From assembly GCA_038277395.1 (NCBI GenBank), contig CM076196.1:27120039-27184038 (forward strand): a stretch of 64,000 nucleotides of DNA, in the 5' to 3' direction. Position numbers and translations under genes: made by a program. This document shows positions 60,101 to 64,000 of this stretch, one piece after another (the first letter of the stretch is position 1; each line of letters opens with the position of its first letter). The notes beneath the pieces were generated by a model. It saw only the letters and a program-made list of their open reading frames with translations, was not told the origin of the DNA and did no database searches. The stretch is from Dryocosmus kuriphilus (taxonomy: Eukaryota > Arthropoda > Insecta > Hymenoptera > Cynipidae).

Positions 60101-62215
60101 AAATCGTAAATTTTTATTCTATATTATAGAAATTCGTAACTTTCTGCAAGAACCTATTAAAAATTTAAAAACCAATTGAATCTTTATTGTATGCTGATTT
60201 TCCTGTTTTTCGTAGAAAATTGCGGCTTTTCATAACTGTGTGTAGAAATTTTGACTTTTCTGAAAAAAGAAAAATGAAAAAAACTACATACCTAGTTTTT
60301 CCCGGTGTATACTTTCCTGCAATAATAATTGTAATTATTCATCAGTTTTTTTGAAACTCATAATCTCAAAAAATGAAGACTGCGTTTGGTTTCCGATTTT
60401 CATTATTTTTCTTAGAAAATGTTTAATTTTCATATTCATTCGTATCATTTGTAGTTTCGTAATAATTCATTCAAAATCTTAATTTTCCATACAAATTTTT
60501 AGCTTTCTATGTTAAATTATGACAAAATCTACAATTTTCTACAATTTTCTATGAAGACTTCATTTGCGTTGAACGTTGTTGTTCTTCGTAAAAAAATTTT
60601 CCACCAGGATAAATCTTCATTTTGAATCTGTAGATTTTCAGATTTTCTCGTAAAAACTTGTATTTATTCATAAGTGCGTGAGTAGAAATTTTTAATTGTT
60701 TACAAAAACCTATTTAAAATTATGAGAAACTAAACATTCATTTCAGAATCGTAAATTTTCCTATTTATTTGCACAGAATTGTATTTACTCATAACTTTGT
60801 GTAGAAATTACCAGTTTTAAAAAAGAATATGAAAAACTACTATTAGCTTTTTCAGACCGGAAATTTTCATTCTATATAGAAATTCGTAATTTTCCGCAAG
60901 AAGCTATTCAAAATTAAGAAAAACTAAACCTTTATTATATATAGATTTTCTTATTATGAGGGAAAATTGTTGCTATTCATAACTGTGTGTAGAAATTTGT
61001 AATTTTTTATAAAGACCTATTTACAATTATGAGAAGCTAAAAATTCATTTTAGAATCGTTAGTTTTCCCATTTATTCGTAAAGAATTGTATTTTCTCATA
61101 ACTTTGTGTAGAAATTAATAGTTTTATAAAAAAATATGAAAAAACTACTATTAGCTTTTCTAGATCGTAAATTTTTATTTTATATTATAGAAATTCGTAA
61201 TTTTATTATATGTAGATTTTCCTATTTTTAGAGAAAATTGTTGCTATTCATAATTGTGTGTAAAAATTTGTAATTTTTTTATAAAAACCTATTTAAAATT
61301 ATGGGAAACTAAAAATTCATTTTAGAATCGTAAACTTTCCTATTTATTCGTAGAGAATTGTATTCAGTCATAATTTTGTGTAGAAATTAACAGTTTAAAA
61401 AAAATATGAAAAGCTACTATTAGCTTTTTCAGACCGGAAATTTTCGTTATATATTATAGAAATTAGTAATTTTATGCAAGAAGCTATTAAAAATTAAGAA
61501 AAACTAAACCTTTATTATATCTAGATCTTCCTATTTTTAGAAAAAAATTGTTGCTATTCATAACTGTGTTTAGAAATTTGTAATTTTTTGTAAAAACCTA
61601 TTTAAAATTATGAGAAATTAAAAACTCATTTTAGAATCGTAAATTTTCTTATTTATTCGTAGATAATGTTGTATTTACTAATAATTTTGTGTAGAAATTA
61701 GCAGTTTAAAAAAAAATATGAAAAACTACAATAAGCTTTTTCAGATTGGAAATTATCGTTATATATTATATAAATTAGTCATTTTCTGCAAGAATCTATT
61801 AAAACTGAAGAAAAACTATACCTTTATTATGTCTAGATTTTCCTATTTTTAGAGAGAATTGTTGCTATTCATAACTGTGTGTAGAAATTTGTAATTTTTT
61901 AAAAAACCTATTTAAAATTATGAGAAACTAAAAATTCATTTTTGAGTCGTAAATTTTCCTATTTATTCTTAGAAAATTGTATTTACTTATAATATTGTGT
62001 TGAAATTATCAGTTTAAAAAAAAATATGAAGGAATAAATTTAGCTTGTTCAGATCGGAAATTTTCGTTATATATTATAGAAATTCGTAATTTTCTGCAAG
62101 AACCTATTAAAACTTCAGAAAAACTAAACCTTTATTATATATAGAGTGTATAAGTTTTTTATTTAGTTTTAAAAAATCTGAAAAACTACATATTTGGTTT
62201 TTTCAGGTTCTTTTT
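48150..62215. repeat. ~14-kb AT-rich hierarchical satellite array
   Basis: A continuous array of related units. 'tagagaattg' markers fall about 304-308 bp apart in the short form (48,931; 49,239; 49,543) and about 670-750 bp apart in the long form (50,212; 50,901; 51,653). The long form includes an extra block with 'tggttgtcgattttcat'. Recent large duplications are visible: about 55,960-56,880 repeats at +1,379 (57,340-58,260), and about 58,290-58,870 repeats at +3,012 (61,300-61,870). Typical wording is 'ttcgtaattttctgcaagaa' and 'ttcagatcggaaattttcg'. The small ORFs at 56,072 and 57,451 are identical by duplication and not genes. Confidence 0.92.
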
Positions 62216-63377
62216 TTTTCCAAATTCTAAGTCGGAATCTGTTAGACCTAAAATTATTAAATTTTTCAAGCCTTTAAAATTCAATAAATACACAATTTTA
62301 CATTTATATTCAATCGAAAATGGCTCAATTTTCAAAGATTTTTTGTCTCTACAATTTTTCACGACTGAGAGGTTGTGGACCAGCTTATCTTACAAAAGTT
62401 TCAATTTTATATTCCTAAAATTGTTTAATTTTAAAACCACTTTCAATTTAAAATTGTTAAATTTTAAAACTTTTCCCCTTATTCTATTAATGATTACGTT
62501 AGTTTTTTTCAAACACAAATTTGGTTTCTTATTCAAATTATATCATGTCGGAGAAAAGTATTCATTTTCCATGAAAAAATCTACGGTTACATTTCCTCCT
62601 ATTTAAAAATTGCGCGGTGCGTCGTTGTTCCCAAAAGCTTAATCCTGGCTGAAGTATTCCAGTTTTTTACGTCTCAGTATATACTAAAATCTTTCTACTT
62701 TTTCAGTACTTAATTCCAAAATTACACTATGGTGTTAAGTTGATTCAATTCTTTAGTACACAATTTTCTTGGAATTGGAGTTTGCTTAATCACGGTAAAA
62801 ATTTTTGTGTACTCATTAATGATTTTTCCCCTCGTTCCGTGTTCTTTGAAAATTTTTTTTCTCCCCCCTCTTCCCCTTGTTTCTTTGACGCATCTTTTTT
62901 ATTTTGTTTCGTCTATAAGGTGGCTAGCGGGCATTTTGAAACAACGTGCAGACATTGCAAATGAAGCATAAGTTGGAATAGAGTTACAAAGACAATTACA
63001 AGAAACGTTGTAAATCTAGTTCGAGACACAGGTGTGAAGAATAAAATAAATGGGAACTTTCCTGCTTTATTTTGTATATAGTATTAGATCATTTCTGACT
63101 TTTTATTATTCAATTGATGTGTGTCAGTTTTTCGGTCGTTTATTTTCCTTTTTTTAATTTCCTGTTTTTTGTCTCTCCTCATATTTTATCCATTCTTTTT
63201 TTTTTTTTTTTTTTTATTATTTGTTCTCCCTTATTAAGGAAATTAAAAAAAAAAACAAAAAGAAGACTAAGAATCCGGTACCGTTTCTGGTTGATCTCCG
63301 TCTCTTCGTGAAAAATAAAAAACAAGTCATCTGCTTCTTCATTCAATTTGTATGTTTCTAATCCAATTTTAGTTCAG
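62216..63377. other. Non-repeat tail, no gene identified
   Basis: AT-rich with two plus-strand frames of 87 and 74 residues (62,343 and 62,740) that are F/L/S/K-rich and carry no known motif. T-runs occur at 63,197-63,216, and an AATAAA-like signal at about 63,043. It could hold UTR or intron sequence of a host gene outside the window, but nothing proves this. Confidence 0.35.
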
Positions 63378-63868
63378 AAATATACTATACATCTTAAATC
63401 AAAAACAAACCAAACACCCAATACCCCACAACCCCCCACAACCCCCCCCAAAAAACCCATAATCCACAATATTACTCAACAAACCCAAAACCACTACAAC
63501 CCAAAACCCCATACCCCAAAACCACCACCAACAAACCAAAATAACCCAAACCCCCCAAAAATAATATAAACATCAAAAATCCCTCAAAAACTCTCCCCTA
63601 ACTCAAATCCCCCCAAACCCAACCCCAAAACCCAAATCTCCCTAAAACCAACTCCCAACAACCCCCACAACAACACCCCCAAAAACAAACCCCACACACA
63701 AAATCCACAAACACACACCCCAATAACCCAAAAACACATAAATCCCATAATACCAACACCCAAACTCCCTACAACCCCCCAACACCCAACTACCCCCAAA
63801 AACAAACCTACCACAAACCACCAATAACCCAAAACCCCAAAAATACATCTCAAACATCAAAAATCCCC
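63378..63868. other. 491 bp with no G on the plus strand
   Basis: Read base by base, the stretch contains only A, C and T, with many C-runs (e.g. 'cccccacaacaaca'). The minus strand is therefore C-free and G-rich (G3-G8 tracts), able in principle to form G-quadruplexes. Minus-strand frames (63,584-63,860) encode only G/V/W/L/F-type residues and are composition artefacts. See findings. Confidence 0.95.
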
Positions 63869-64000
63869 GAATGAGACGCGTATCGAATAATGCAACACTA
63901 TCGACCCCGCCACAAAAAACAAATAAAACAGAAAGCGCGAATCATATACCTTCCTTTTTAGATCCTATCGCTAACCCCGACACAATAATCAAACCACACC
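63869..64000. other. A/C-rich end of window, G mostly in CpG
   Basis: No gene. Of 16 G residues, 10 are in CpG, in a sequence otherwise like the G-free block before it. Confidence 0.6.

Noticed and set aside
48150..62215. CRISPR-like or array of gene copies in the satellite
   Set aside because: Units are 300-750 bp, diverged and contiguous without unique spacers; this is eukaryotic satellite DNA.
62343..62964. 87- and 74-residue ORFs near the window end
   Set aside because: No recognisable domain, AT-driven residue use, no splice or promoter context.
63584..63860. Glycine/valine/tryptophan-rich minus-strand ORFs
   Set aside because: The minus strand has no C, which removes many codons and leaves frames open; this is a composition effect.

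Overview
This window is AT-rich eukaryotic DNA, most likely from an insect. The evidence is spliceosomal GT-AG introns plus the mix of mobile elements: jockey/CR1/L2-like LINEs, Penelope-like elements with GIY-YIG endonuclease, hAT, Merlin (IS1595-like), a Crypton-like tyrosine recombinase and several unassigned TIR elements. I found no convincing host gene, tRNA, rRNA or CRISPR. The window reads as transposons nested inside transposons, followed by a long satellite array. The exact species cannot be read from the sequence.

Layout. 1-6.0 kb: a large, unequal inverted repeat of AT-rich units around a central insert. 6.4-15.9 kb: LINE-A on the minus strand (ORF1, endonuclease, RT, zinc knuckle), split inside its RT by a 3.8 kb insertion (8.0-11.84 kb). 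That insertion is bounded by inverted repeats and carries a spliced five-exon gene with an uninterrupted reading frame (OB-fold/RPA-like by inference) and an OTU-like fragment. It is the best candidate here for an undescribed element.

16.3-35.9 kb: LINE-B on the plus strand, 5'-truncated, can be pieced together from five segments. The interruptions are a non-autonomous hAT with a perfect 8-bp target duplication (16.36-17.90 kb), a hairpin element plus a 2.5 kb tyrosine-recombinase element with TIRs (18.55-21.26 kb), a composite of three Penelope copies (21.87-31.10 kb), and a 3.0 kb hAT with a BED-type transposase gene (31.66-34.70 kb). The last hAT lies exactly at the junction of a 394-bp direct duplication of LINE-B.

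35.9-45.1 kb: a Merlin transposase relic, then LINE-C on the minus strand (poly(A) end at 36.88 kb). LINE-C is split by element D (37.4-41.1 kb, TIRs made of ~120-bp subrepeats, a decayed DDE-like protein) and element E (41.7-44.3 kb, a decayed SAM-domain gene). 46.0-48.1 kb: a TIR element whose interior is a minisatellite. 48.15-62.2 kb: about 14 kb of hierarchical AT-rich satellite. The end of the window holds 491 consecutive bases with no G on the plus strand.

The genes do not form a pathway. Each is the protein of one element, and most are broken by frameshifts, stops or deletions. Insertion order can be read from the nesting: the LINEs are oldest, and the DNA transposons and Penelope copies came later.
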